Assembly (NCBI RefSeq): GCF_032854445.1
Contig: NC_088302.1
Location: 28,682,330-28,746,329, forward strand
Reading direction: 5' to 3'
From: Liolophura sinensis
Taxonomy: Eukaryota; Mollusca; Polyplacophora; Chitonida; Chitonidae
Length of the DNA: 64,000 bases
The notes under the pieces were generated by a model. It made no database searches, was not told the origin of the DNA, and saw only the letters and a program-made list of their open reading frames with translations. Each line of letters starts with the position of its first letter. Positions within the stretch are counted from its first letter, which is position 1. A program made the position numbers and the translations under genes. This document shows, in pieces, positions 54,780 through 64,000 of the stretch.

Positions 54780-55710
54780 CAGGTATATACCACCCATACA
54801 CAAAAAAACAAAAAACAAAAGGGTTTGTGTAGTAGGGCCTACTCGGCACCCATACAGAATTCCGTGAAAATCCAATAAAGTCATGCCTATGCAAAACAAA
54901 CGTATTTTCGAAATGTGGACAACCATTCAAGACTGCGTCGGTGAAGTCAAATTGTGGCTATCTGCTATCAGGCTACCTGCTATACGTTAACCATCTAGAT
55001 CCAGCTGTCCTTTTGGAATTGCTACAACTTCTGATCAGCTAACATCTGCCCTGCGACATTTCCAATATCTGCATAGAGTGTTCCATGAAGGCAGGTATGA
55101 TCGTCGGTACTACGCGTACAATGTTGTTATGAGGGGACTTCAGTGGCTAATCGGGGAAAGCAAAACTCCGCCACAAGTGCAGTAGATCTAAGTAGGCCTG
55201 GTGTTCGTGGTGTTCGTTCCATATTTTGTAAACAGGTGTAGAAATGTCTACTACAGAAATCGCAATCATTTTGGAGATGACAATCATTTAAGAGATGCTA
55301 ACCGTTTAAGAGATGCCAACCATTTAGAGATGCCAACCATTTAGAGGTCTCTGCATCTCCTCTTTTGGGTCTGGTCTGACAAAATGGGAGAGCCTGGGTC
55401 GAGTTGCTTTATATAGATTCAACGCCTAACAATTGCGGTATCAAAACTAACGCCTTTACGTGGTGTGGCGCACCACGAAGCTCAAATGTTAGAGCATAAG
55501 AAATGTTCATTGTTCATTAAAATATCTTTATCGATTGTTAGCGTGTGTCTTCTTTCCATCCAAAGAATTAACTCTGAAAAATACACGTGGGGACAAATTA
55601 AAAATCTCTTGTACTTGCATTGCACACAGCTCTTGCCGTCAATCGGGATGGAGGTGAAAAGCATGAGGCATATCCCGTTAACTTCCTTTGCAGGTGAGAG
55701 TAAATATCTG
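54780..55710. other. unassigned spacer
   Basis: No gene recognised. Short direct repeats of 'gagatgccaaccattta' occur near 55290-55345. Confidence 0.45.
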
Positions 55711-56285
55711 TGCACGTTGTTGAGACGGAATCACCTAGTACATAATAGTGGTGATATAGCCCCCCACACAGACTTCGCATTTCTATTGTATACACCCTCG
55801 AAAAAGTAACCACGCCCTCTTTTCAATCCACAATAGGCCCCCAAAAAACCCTTTGATGAAGGTTTGCACGTTGTTGAGAAAGAATCACCTACTATATATT
55901 AGTCGTGATATAGCCCTGACAGACTGCGCATTTCCTTTGTATATACCCCCCCCCCGAAAAAGTAACTATGCCCCTTTTTTGATCCGCAATAGCGCTCCCC
56001 CCCCCCCCCCGAACCTTTTGAAGAATGTTTGCATGTCGTTGAGACGGAAGCACCTCCTATATATTTGTTGTGATATAGCCATAGCCATATAGCCATAATA
56101 TTGTCGTGATATAAATGCACAGACTGTGCATTTCTTTTGTATCCCCCCCTCCGAAAAAGTCACTATGCCCTAAATATTAGATACTAAATATTAGTCGTGA
56201 CATATACACCTCCCCCCTCCCGACTGTGCATTTCTTTTGTATATACCCCCCAAAAATTTACTATGCCCCTTTTTCGATCCACGTA
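55711..56285. repeat. tandem repeat, about 155-165-bp unit, with C-tracts
   Basis: Units start near 55711, 55865 and 56030 with 'tgcacgttgttgaga.ggaa', continue 'tcgtgatatagcc', 'actgcgcatttcttttgtat' and a C run (up to 14 C near 55997), then 'cgaaaaagtaactatgcccc'. The third unit is internally rearranged. Confidence 0.85.
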
Positions 56286-56344
56286 GAATAGGCAGGCGCT
56301 GGGCGCAGGCATGACTAATCGGGGAAAAATACGTGGGGTGCTAT

Positions 56345-56500
56345 AACACGATATTGCCGTCAAGGACACGTTACTGCCATGGCGATACATGTGATGCCTA
56401 CAGTGGGATCACGTACACGAAGTCCTGTTAATGCCACTTCCACATACACGTTACGGTACTGTCATGGCGATGTACACGTAACTATGGTGACCTAATGCAG
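56345..56500 (+). repeat. 80-bp repeat family, right-hand block
   Basis: 'gacacgttactgccatggcg', 'atacatgtgatgcctacagt' and 'acgtacacgaagtcctgtta' correspond to the repeat at 49531-49830 in the same orientation. Confidence 0.75.
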
Positions 56501-56892
56501 TACTACTGCGTGGCCTTCATATAATCACGTGGTACTGTAACAGAAACCCGAGTGACAGTCAAAGCCGAATCAGGCAGAACTGAAGTTTAACACGCAACCT
56601 CCCACTGGTCGATTGGTACCGTCGACTTCCGACGGAAGCTATTCTAGGGTCCTTAAAGGATTAGTTTCCAGACTGGTTTTTTATTTCTAATTAGCTACCC
56701 CTATATAGGCTACATTGTTAAGTTGGGTGTAAAAAATAATGATAAAAGGTACATTAATCTGAGTATTACTATGGCATTAAAATCACTAGATAATGAGGCT
56801 GGGGTTATGCATTTTGCCGCCAACACTCGGTAGTCTTCGCCGGATGACGTCATACAAGTCCAACTTCTACGAGCTGTCAGAGCTTCGCCATT

Positions 56893-57055
56893 TAGTGCAG
56901 TGTTGTAAAAAACAGGTGGTCGAAGAGCCCTGAAATTAGTTTTTTCAAGTTTCCAGACGATTCGACCCTCAAGAAAGAGTGAATTCACAGCACAAGACAG
57001 AAGGGTTTTATACCCATCAAACACAATCGTATCTGCGCTCGCCATTTTCCCTCAG
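56893..57055 (+). pseudogene. THAP zinc-finger domain remains (copy B)
   Basis: The frame reads 'CSVVKNRWSKSPEISFFKFP', then 'DDSTLKKE', a TGA where the invariant Trp is expected, then 'IHSTRQKGFIPIKHNR' and 'ICARHF'. This follows the THAP plan: Cys, K-N-R, F-x-F-P, Trp, and C-x-x-H-F. The second Cys seems lost with one or two codons after 'SVV'. THAP domains bind DNA at transposon ends or promoters. Decay makes this a relic. Confidence 0.72.
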
Positions 57056-57694
57056 AGAGCCGCGAGAGCCATACAGATGAACTCGAAAGATTTGGCTACT
57101 GTAGGGGCAGCAGTCGACAGTAGTCCCCACGGTGACAGACACAACCCAGGACGTCTTTACTGGGATAATTTTGCCCGAAACCCCCAAGGTTGACCTATGC
57201 ACGATGATTGGCCCTCCTCGAAGGCTTTCCTCCCAGCTTCGCTAACTTCTACACAACAGACTTTCCAATTCCGTCGGCATCGCTAGGCAATTTTCACAAC
57301 GACACCTGCACACAGTGGTTATAAAATACAATTACAGTGTACTAAAGTGAATAGAAAACTGAGAGCAACTCTCTGTACACTATAGGCTATTCCGAATGAG
57401 GACAGGAACATGTACCAGTAATTGTCATCGCATACGCGTATGAATTTTCAATCAATCGGGGAATAGAATGATTATTTGAAGCTGACAGAAGGAAATAATA
57501 GTAAATATCAAATCTGATATACACACGAAATGAAGGTCCACGGTGTAAGACAAGATAAAGCTATTGCTTACCAGTCGGTATTGCAAGTTCCGTTGGGAAT
57601 GCCTGGACATGGATCAAATTCACCGTATGAAAAGTCAAATCTGAAGTCTAACCAGAGATGTCAGTGTCATAAATCGGAACTTAAAAGTCGTCAA

Positions 57695-57881
57695 TCAAGA
57701 CCAGCCTATGCTGGCTTCCTCTCCGGCCGTACGCCGTACGTGGGAAGGTCTGTCAGCAGCCTGCCGATGGTCGTGGGTTTCCCCCGGGTTCTGCCCGGTT
57801 TCCACTAACCATAAAGCTGACCGCCGTCGTATAAGTGAAATATTCTTGAGTACGGCGTAAAGAACCAATCAAAAAAAAATC
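57695..57881 (+). mobile_element. 5'-truncated SINE (family 1) nested in copy B
   Basis: Body and tail only, from 'tatgctggcttcctctccgg' to 'gagtacggcgtaaagaacca' and an A-rich end. Flanked by near-identical 'aaaagtcgtcaa' (57683-57694) and 'aaaatcgtcaa' (57882-57892). Copy A lacks the insertion at the same place. Confidence 0.9.
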
Positions 57882-58197
57882 AAAATCGTCAACTAGGGTT
57901 CAAATTGATACGACTGTGTAATTGCTTCTGTGTAGCTAAAATCCATCTCGAAAATGGCATCGTGTTCGAATTCCCACGTCATTTTGGCCAGCGAGACTTG
58001 AGTTGGCCATCTGTGACGTCACCCGCTGAGCTTTACAGGGCGGCCGGCTGGAGATCGGCTGGGGGGTGGTAGACCTGTTTTGATGGATTTTAGGTCATAA
58101 TTACGTTTCTCGGAGGCCCTCTCGGTAACATACTGTTTAACATGTTGTGGTCTTCATAATTTGGACAAGTAGCTAAATCTGGACACTCATCCTTTAA

Positions 58198-61100
58198 CGA
58201 GCAAAAGCTAGTGTATCCAAAAGACATCACATGCGAACACGCGTACTGGACATGCGCAGGTGTGCTCCTAATTTGTAACCATAGAGAGGTGACGTTACGA
58301 AACACAAATTACAAGGGAATTGGAAACGACGTCGCCACGATTTAATACCATGATTTATATTTATCATATAAATTTATTTCTTTATTTGATTGGTGTTTTA
58401 CGCCGTACTCTATCATATTATATAGGAACGGCTCTTTTGTAAAACAGTTTGCCGGCAGAAAGCCTGAGTCATGTCATCATATAAGCTTACTCTCAGCACA
58501 CGGATAGGTAACTAATTCTCCAAGGTGCCTGCATGCTGGCATCAAAGATGTCACAACCAATTCTTTCATATCGGCTGCTGCTGCAAGGTATATTACCAAA
58601 TACATGTGCATGGCCTAACACTGAGCTGAATTTAATGTCAGGTCTGGTATCAGGGTTTGTCAGCTGCCTACTTACGACATGATGTGGTCTGTGTGCTCAG
58701 TACAAGGACCCGTTAATGCAACAGCCCAAACAGCAATTAAAATGGTTGGGTCTTAAATTTTATCAGTAATTTACGAGTGTATAAAACAACGCCCAAACTG
58801 CATTTCATTATCACACCTAGACTATTATATATCATGCATGTTTTTCCCCCAGTTGTTTGTCACATGCCTTGTGTGGTTTATGTTCTCATATTTGTGCGCA
58901 GGCCTATTGATCGTGTTCTATAGCGAAAGTCTGATTTTCCGCTGACATGAAACATTATGAGCCTACCGGATACAATCTCCACAATTCATGTAAGGATTGA
59001 TACAAAAATACGGTTTTGGCACTTGAGAATCATGTAGAAAAACGATTATGGTCATTTATTTGCTGTTTCTCAATAACAACCTGATTAGCCCACCGGGATT
59101 GGACAGTCAGTGGAAATCAGCCAAACAAGCCTACACCTTTTACGCCCAGCACACAACGGCGTTTTTATTGTTGGGAGCAATGGGCAAAATTCCACACAGC
59201 CAGTTTCGACTTAAAAGACAAAATTTGAAATGCGATTCAACCCTTATTTTAGACCACAGAAGTTAACATTTCTCGTTGAAGAAGTTTTATGTTCAACCAA
59301 ATATATCAAAATTTAAACCCCTTCGATGTTGGTCACACAGAAAGAACTGCCATTCTGATGCGAACCATGCTATTTAGCCTTGTGATTGGACATGTCTATG
59401 AAGAAATCCGGATATATTTATTGATTGACTAAATTGATAGGCTCTTAAAGCCATGTAGTATATTAGGATATTATACACAACGGTGACTATGCAGTTTCAT
59501 TTGTGAGTATGATTAATCTTCTTAAAGCTTAAAGCATTAAAGGCGGTGACTGGTTTCGATCCGTCGGCTGCATAGGTGGAAAGCCTGTTGGTCGCAGCGC
59601 CTGTCAAACCAAACCGTGGTGCGAATCTCTTTATATTGCCCTAAATGTGGTTATCTGTTTCTACCTTCATCTCGTGTACAATATTTGGGATAGACGTATA
59701 CATGTTCAATACCCCAAAACATTTGCTGTGATTTGAACCTGACAAAGGGCTGTGGTTTCTATACATACACCACACTCTGGTTTCCTCCACCCATAAACCG
59801 GACTACCGGCATGTATAAGCACGGTACATAAAACAATTTTGAGCATACGAAGGTAAACGTCTATTAGAAGAATAAATTTATAGATTTGTTAGCAAATCTA
59901 TGCGTCGAAACAGACATTCGTATACCAGCCGTCAACCATGACCATAAGGTCATTCCAGATCAATAATCCCAAGGCTAATTCCCAAAACGACAAGCCACAA
60001 AAGAACTAAGAAAGTATATAAAGTCTATAAGCACGAAGTTTGCTCTAGACGACTGAGTGAAATCATTATTCAAATGATGTAGCATACTATAGAATATAAG
60101 TTGTCGATAACAAAATTTCAGTTGCGCTTTGATTGCAACTGTTCATATATCCAAGGCTGCCAAAGAGATCGCCAGTAAGAGACACATGTATGGATGCAAA
60201 TCTTCACATCAGTACATGCAATATACTGAAATATGGAACAGTTGCAACACCTTCCTGTTACTGTGCTTTACACATATGCAAGCCGGAGCTAAAGACATTT
60301 AGTATTTTTTGAGATACCACGTCTAACATTTACCTTACGTTGATTTTAATACACAAAACACAAAGTTGTGAATTTTGCAATTTAGACGGTAACTAATATG
60401 TAGACAGAGCAGGTTATTGTGCTCTGTACGAAAAACCTGAGCTCAATATTTTAGTTAGATACCATCCCTAACATTTTATACATTTACCTTAACATCGCTT
60501 TCCCTGTTACTGGACATTTATGCAGGTTCTGTATATTATATTATATTATACATGTATTATATTCATTATCTATCAAATCCCTGGGTGAGCAAAGGATTTA
60601 TCGAGCAACTGACGTAACGGTCATCCATATACGCCTTAACAATCACGAGCTGTTAAATGCATAGTTCTAGTACACATACCGCCGAGGTTAAATGTATGAA
60701 TATAATTAAGAAAGAATAGTGAGAAAAACAAAGCAGCTAGGACAGTGTGATATACCTAGCAAACTGTCAAAGGTACAACCGGTGAAATAATGCGATGTCT
60801 TTTTAATTTACCTCAATTAGGGTTTTATTCTAACTGTTCATGTAACAGAATTTGGCTATAAAAAGGCAGTGATGTTAGATTCATTTTATTAGACATCACT
60901 CATCTAGATAAATACCCACTTTTTAAAACAGCGGCAAATCAACGGCTGTGTGAGAAGAAAAAAAATTGGCAGAACGAGAATAGACTGGTTAGTCACACCA
61001 TTTAGTGATCAACGGATGTTTGGAACTGCGTGAGTTAAACTTGCACCACATAAATCCGTCTTTAGAAACTGGATGACCGTCTGGAAAATGACAGATAATG

Positions 61101-62034
61101 TCATGCAAACGTAAATTACGGCTAAACTTTGACAGGAAATCGGAAGCTGGGCAGTCTATACTCCCAAAACACATCTTCGATGCTGTGGTAACATGACCGT
61201 AAAGGAGTATGAGCCGGAGATACATTTCTACATTGGCCTATTGGCTCAGTCACAAGATAGTGATCTAAGACGGCGTCGTACACATGTTATAAGATCAAAT
61301 GCTATATTTTGACCAAACGGGGCCAGTATTGGAATCTAGGCTCTGCCGACTCAGCTGCACTTTAACGTTTCTCGAGGGTATGTTAGACTGATTCCTCAAA
61401 ACGCTTTTTCCCCTTTAAAACTGATGTCAAAATTTAAGTTTCAAAATTGACCGAAGTCAAAACCAGCTTTGTTGAATCGGGCCTTGAAGAATTTGGGAAC
61501 TGCAGGCCATACTGAGTTCGCTTCGGGTCAGCGTACAACACGTATATTTTTGTCTAGATGGAGTAGCTACAGATGCAGATCTTGGAGGTAATTTTTCACT
61601 TTCCTTATCTGTTTATGGAGATTGTCAATAACTGTTCACAGATCGAAAATTCAAGCATTAACTGATTTGACACGCATTTATTTTACCTCCCGCAGACCAT
61701 TGTCATCTTCTACTGAGTATCATTTTCATGCGGGTTCGGCTGTGTGACTAGATAGAAAGTTTGTCTAGTACCTGACTTTCTCCACAGTCGTATAACGCCA
61801 ACTTGGAAATAAATTTACTGCGGGTACATCTCAAAATACCCGCACGACTGCTTACGTACAGATATACTTCGGGTCGTCCTTCAAACCTAATTCGTCAAGT
61901 TGTCATCAGTGCATTCACCCTACTCGACATGTCTGACAACAGCCCTGTGCATATATCCCCTCTTCACTCTCCCTCGTTTTACAGCCCGAATCATCGGCGT
62001 ACACTCAATCTATGCAGTTTACATTCTCTTTCAG
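58198..62034. other. intergenic, mostly unassigned
   Basis: Apart from a SINE tail at 58371-58410 and a weak SINE-like stretch near 59760-59835 ('ctggtttcctccacccataa') I see no gene, long frame or clear repeat. Confidence 0.45.
58371..58410 (-). repeat. SINE tail fragment (family 1)
   Basis: 'tttctttatttgattggtgt' followed by 'tttacgccgtactc', the reverse of the SINE 3' end. Confidence 0.7.
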
Positions 62035-62208
62035 GTCAATAAAAGAAATGGGACAAAAAGACTCGAAGTGCATTTTAGATGGGTTCGAAATGAAAGTTGT
62101 TATTATCCCGTCGTTCCGGGACAAGAAAGCCGTATTGTTCAGAAAGCTGTTGCTAAATGGATTGGATTGAACAATCCGAAATTCGCCTGGCCACTCGCAT
62201 CCAATTGA
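62035..62208 (+). other. candidate terminal exon, function unknown
   Basis: Acceptor-like 'cattctctttcag|gtc' and then 57 codons ending in TGA, including 'KRLEVHFRWVRNESCYYP' and 'ESRIVQKAVAKWIG'. The composition looks protein-like but I recognise no family and see no upstream exon. It could be the last exon of an unmapped gene, or chance. Confidence 0.22.
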
Positions 62209-62307
62209 TCTTCCCGCCTCTCCGGAAGATTGATCGAGAACGGCTCAGACGGCTGGCAGTCCTAACCAACATCTGTCACTTGATCACTTCCCCTTAACTA
62301 CCTCGGT

Positions 62308-62315
62308 GTGTGTGT

Positions 62316-62346
<31 letters not shown>

Positions 62347-62361
62347 GGGGGGAGGGAGAGA
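62308..62361. repeat. (TG)n followed by a G tract and GA run
   Basis: About 11 TG units, then about 22 G, then 'agggagagaga'. G-quadruplex potential on the + strand. Confidence 0.93.
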
Positions 62362-62551
62362 GATTCAGGGATGGGACAGGAGAGTATTTGTGGGGATTTA
62401 ACTAGGGTGTGTGTGACCGATTAAACTGAGTGAATATAATACAGCATTGGCTGCACCAATCACCTGCTGCTAGACATGTGACTACAGGCACAACTGGCTA
62501 CAATACCCGGGTAACATGAGCAAAACGGTGGTCATGCAACAAAGCTAACTG

Positions 62552-62735
62552 TAAAGCCTCCATGCTCGAGTGGTTAGCGGGCTAGTACAGCTCAAGACCC
62601 TCTCACCAATGTGGTCGATGTGAATTCAAGTCCAGCTCTTGCTGGCTCCCTCTCCGGCCGTATGTGGGAAAGCCTGCGAATGGTCATGGGTTCCCAAAAA
62701 CTGGTTCCCTCCCACCATAATCCTGACATAAAACT
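62552..62735 (+). mobile_element. SINE (family 1), 3'-truncated
   Basis: Head 'gcctccatgctcgagtggtt', B box 'gaattcaagtcc', body 'gctggctccctctccggccg' and 'ctcccaccataatcctgaca'. It stops before the usual tail. Confidence 0.8.
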
Positions 62736-63027
62736 AACCTAATGGAACTCAGTTGTTCAAGATTTAATTTCACTTTCCACATTATTCTGGTCATATATGA
62801 TCACATCTCTTTTTGTATACAGCATCTCCACTGTGCATGATGCTGTCTCAATGAAGTGTAAAGACACCATACATGACACCAAATACAGTCACAATATGAG
62901 TGAACACATACATACAGATGATCAATCCATGTTCTCTGCCTTAAATGCTGGGCATCAAGAAAGCATGGCACTGTAACAGTTTTGAATATTTTTAGTATGG
63001 CAGATATTCGAATAAGTAGACCTGTAA
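62736..63027. other. no feature seen
   Basis: Short unassigned spacer between two SINEs. Confidence 0.4.
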
Positions 63028-63283
63028 TTTGATTGGTGTTTTACACCGTACTCAAGAAAATTTCACTTATACGACGGCGGCCAGCATTATGGTGGGTGGA
63101 AACCGGGCCAGAGCATGGGGGAAAACCCAAGACCATCCGCAGGTTGCTGACAGACCTTCTCACTTACGGCCGGAGAGGAAGCCAGAATGAGCTGGACTTG
63201 AACTCACAGCGACTACATTGGTGAGAGGCTTCTGGGTCATTACGCTGCGCTAGCGCGCTAACCAACTGAGCCACGGAGGCCCC
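63028..63283 (-). mobile_element. near full-length SINE (family 1)
   Basis: Reverse orientation from 'tttgattggtgttttacacc' through 'ccagcattatggtgggtgga', 'gagctggacttgaactcaca' to 'aaccaactgagccacggagg'. The tRNA-like head is well conserved; the A-rich tail is short. Confidence 0.92.
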
Positions 63284-64000
63284 TTATAACGAAATGACTG
63301 AATATAGCAGGCTTGTATTAATTAAAGCCAGTGAGCACAGTAAAACAACTCATAAAGCAATTCTCAGCAAAATATGAAATTCCACTAATTATCCTCTGAG
63401 TAACACTTAAGTGACAAAACAGGGAATTTGCTTCACCTTGTGGAGAATACAGAGAGTGTGTGCAAGAAAACGGCACCACCTTGTCAGGTTTCATGAAAAC
63501 TCTTCTGTCTTTATATCGCAGTTTTGCTAACAGAAGCTTGTGTTAAACATGTTATGTTACCATAGAATTTCCGGTTAAGTCAACTGGAAAAGAACTGAAA
63601 ATTAACATGGCAAAATTAACATTCGTTTTTGCTTTAGATACCGTTACCTAAAAAAAATTTGCATTTATTTAATAGAACTGTAGGTTTAATACCTATATCT
63701 ACATGCTAAGACAACTGTGTTAAAATGATATTGTATTTTAAACCAATCACAATGCACCAATTTCATTTTGTTTCATCATGGTGAGCATATCTGTATGTGA
63801 TATGTGAGAATGATTGGCAGTAGTTTGCCAACAGCTGGTGGTGTACCCCAGGCACTCTAGTTTCCTCCAGCCACTTCAACTCACTTCAATTGCATATAAA
63901 GTGAACAATTCCTGGTGTTAAACGGAAGTCGAATAAATAAATAAAAAAAAATTCAGACCCGTTCCAGATAACACAAACAAATTACAAGTACAAATGGTTT
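63284..64000. other. unassigned, with a degenerate SINE-like tail
   Basis: 63850-63945 has 'ctagtttcctccagccactt', 'aagtgaacaattcctggtgt' and 'aataaataaataaaa', consistent with an old SINE 3' end. Otherwise nothing is recognised. Confidence 0.4.

Larger units (their letters stand above)
56657..58193 (+). mobile_element. TTAA-flanked DNA transposon with THAP remains, copy B (Kolobok-like)
   Basis: Flanked by TTAA (56653-56656 and 58194-58197). Left end 'AGGATTAGTTTCCAGA'; the reverse complement of the right end is 'AGGATGAGTGTCCAGA' and continues 'tttagctac', matching 'attagctacc' about 30 bp inside the left end. Shares with copy A (8162-10522) its left part, including 'cgagctgtcagagcttcgcc', and its right part, including 'agatgtcagtgtcataaatc' and 'gtaacatactgttta'. 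A SINE (57695-57881) interrupts it. The coding region is decayed. Confidence 0.78.

Noticed and set aside
60790-61230. Relation of this region to the tandem repeat at 5330-6440
   Set aside because: Short shared phrases such as 'ttttattctaactgttc' and 'tctggaaaatgac' were seen, but too few and too scattered to call a repeat by eye.

Overview
This is eukaryotic nuclear DNA from an invertebrate animal, most likely a mollusc or another lophotrochozoan. The only conserved host gene is the RNA-binding regulator LARP1, split into 20 coding exons with GT-AG introns. The many copies of one tRNA-derived SINE (tail resembling 'gtataagtgaaatattc', then an AATAAATA-type tail) remind me of molluscan genomes. 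The species cannot be fixed from sequence alone. There are no bacterial-type operons, rRNA genes, stand-alone tRNA genes or CRISPR arrays.

Layout. 1-11.1 kb is intergenic and repeat-rich. It holds a foldback element (4871-5108), a degenerate tandem repeat (5.3-6.4 kb), two long TA microsatellites, and a 2.4-kb TTAA-flanked DNA transposon (8162-10522) carrying the remains of a THAP zinc-finger domain. The transposon sits inside an older SINE. 11.1-42.7 kb is the LARP1 locus on the + strand: a possible promoter and 5' leader (about 11.13-11.75 kb), coding exons from 11751 to 38511, a 12-kb first intron, and a 3' UTR of about 4.2 kb ending near an AATAAA at 42714. The encoded protein has the La motif, an RG-rich stretch, a PAM2-like motif and the C-terminal DM15 repeats. 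Its introns contain SINEs, two MITE-like families and several minisatellites. One base appears to be missing just after the DM15 region, which creates a premature TAG.

43.5-48.0 kb is minisatellite DNA: a 26-bp unit, then a 50-bp unit, with a minus-strand SINE between two parts of the 26-bp family. 49.5-56.5 kb holds a 5'-truncated, frameshifted non-LTR retrotransposon (reverse transcriptase plus RNase H, I-like group). It is followed directly by a short LTR retrotransposon that keeps only gag and protease remains between two LTRs. The whole block is flanked on both sides by copies of an 80-bp tandem repeat. 56.65-58.19 kb is a second copy of the THAP/TTAA transposon, itself interrupted by a SINE. 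58.2-64 kb is mostly featureless, with a few SINEs, a TG/G-rich tract and one weak candidate exon.

How it fits together. LARP1 is the only gene I would call functional. The rest records layered mobile-element activity. The SINE family was active before the THAP transposon (copy A landed in a SINE) and after it (a SINE landed in copy B). Transposase, reverse transcriptase and gag remains all look dead. All coordinates are from reading by eye, so repeat boundaries may be off by several bases.
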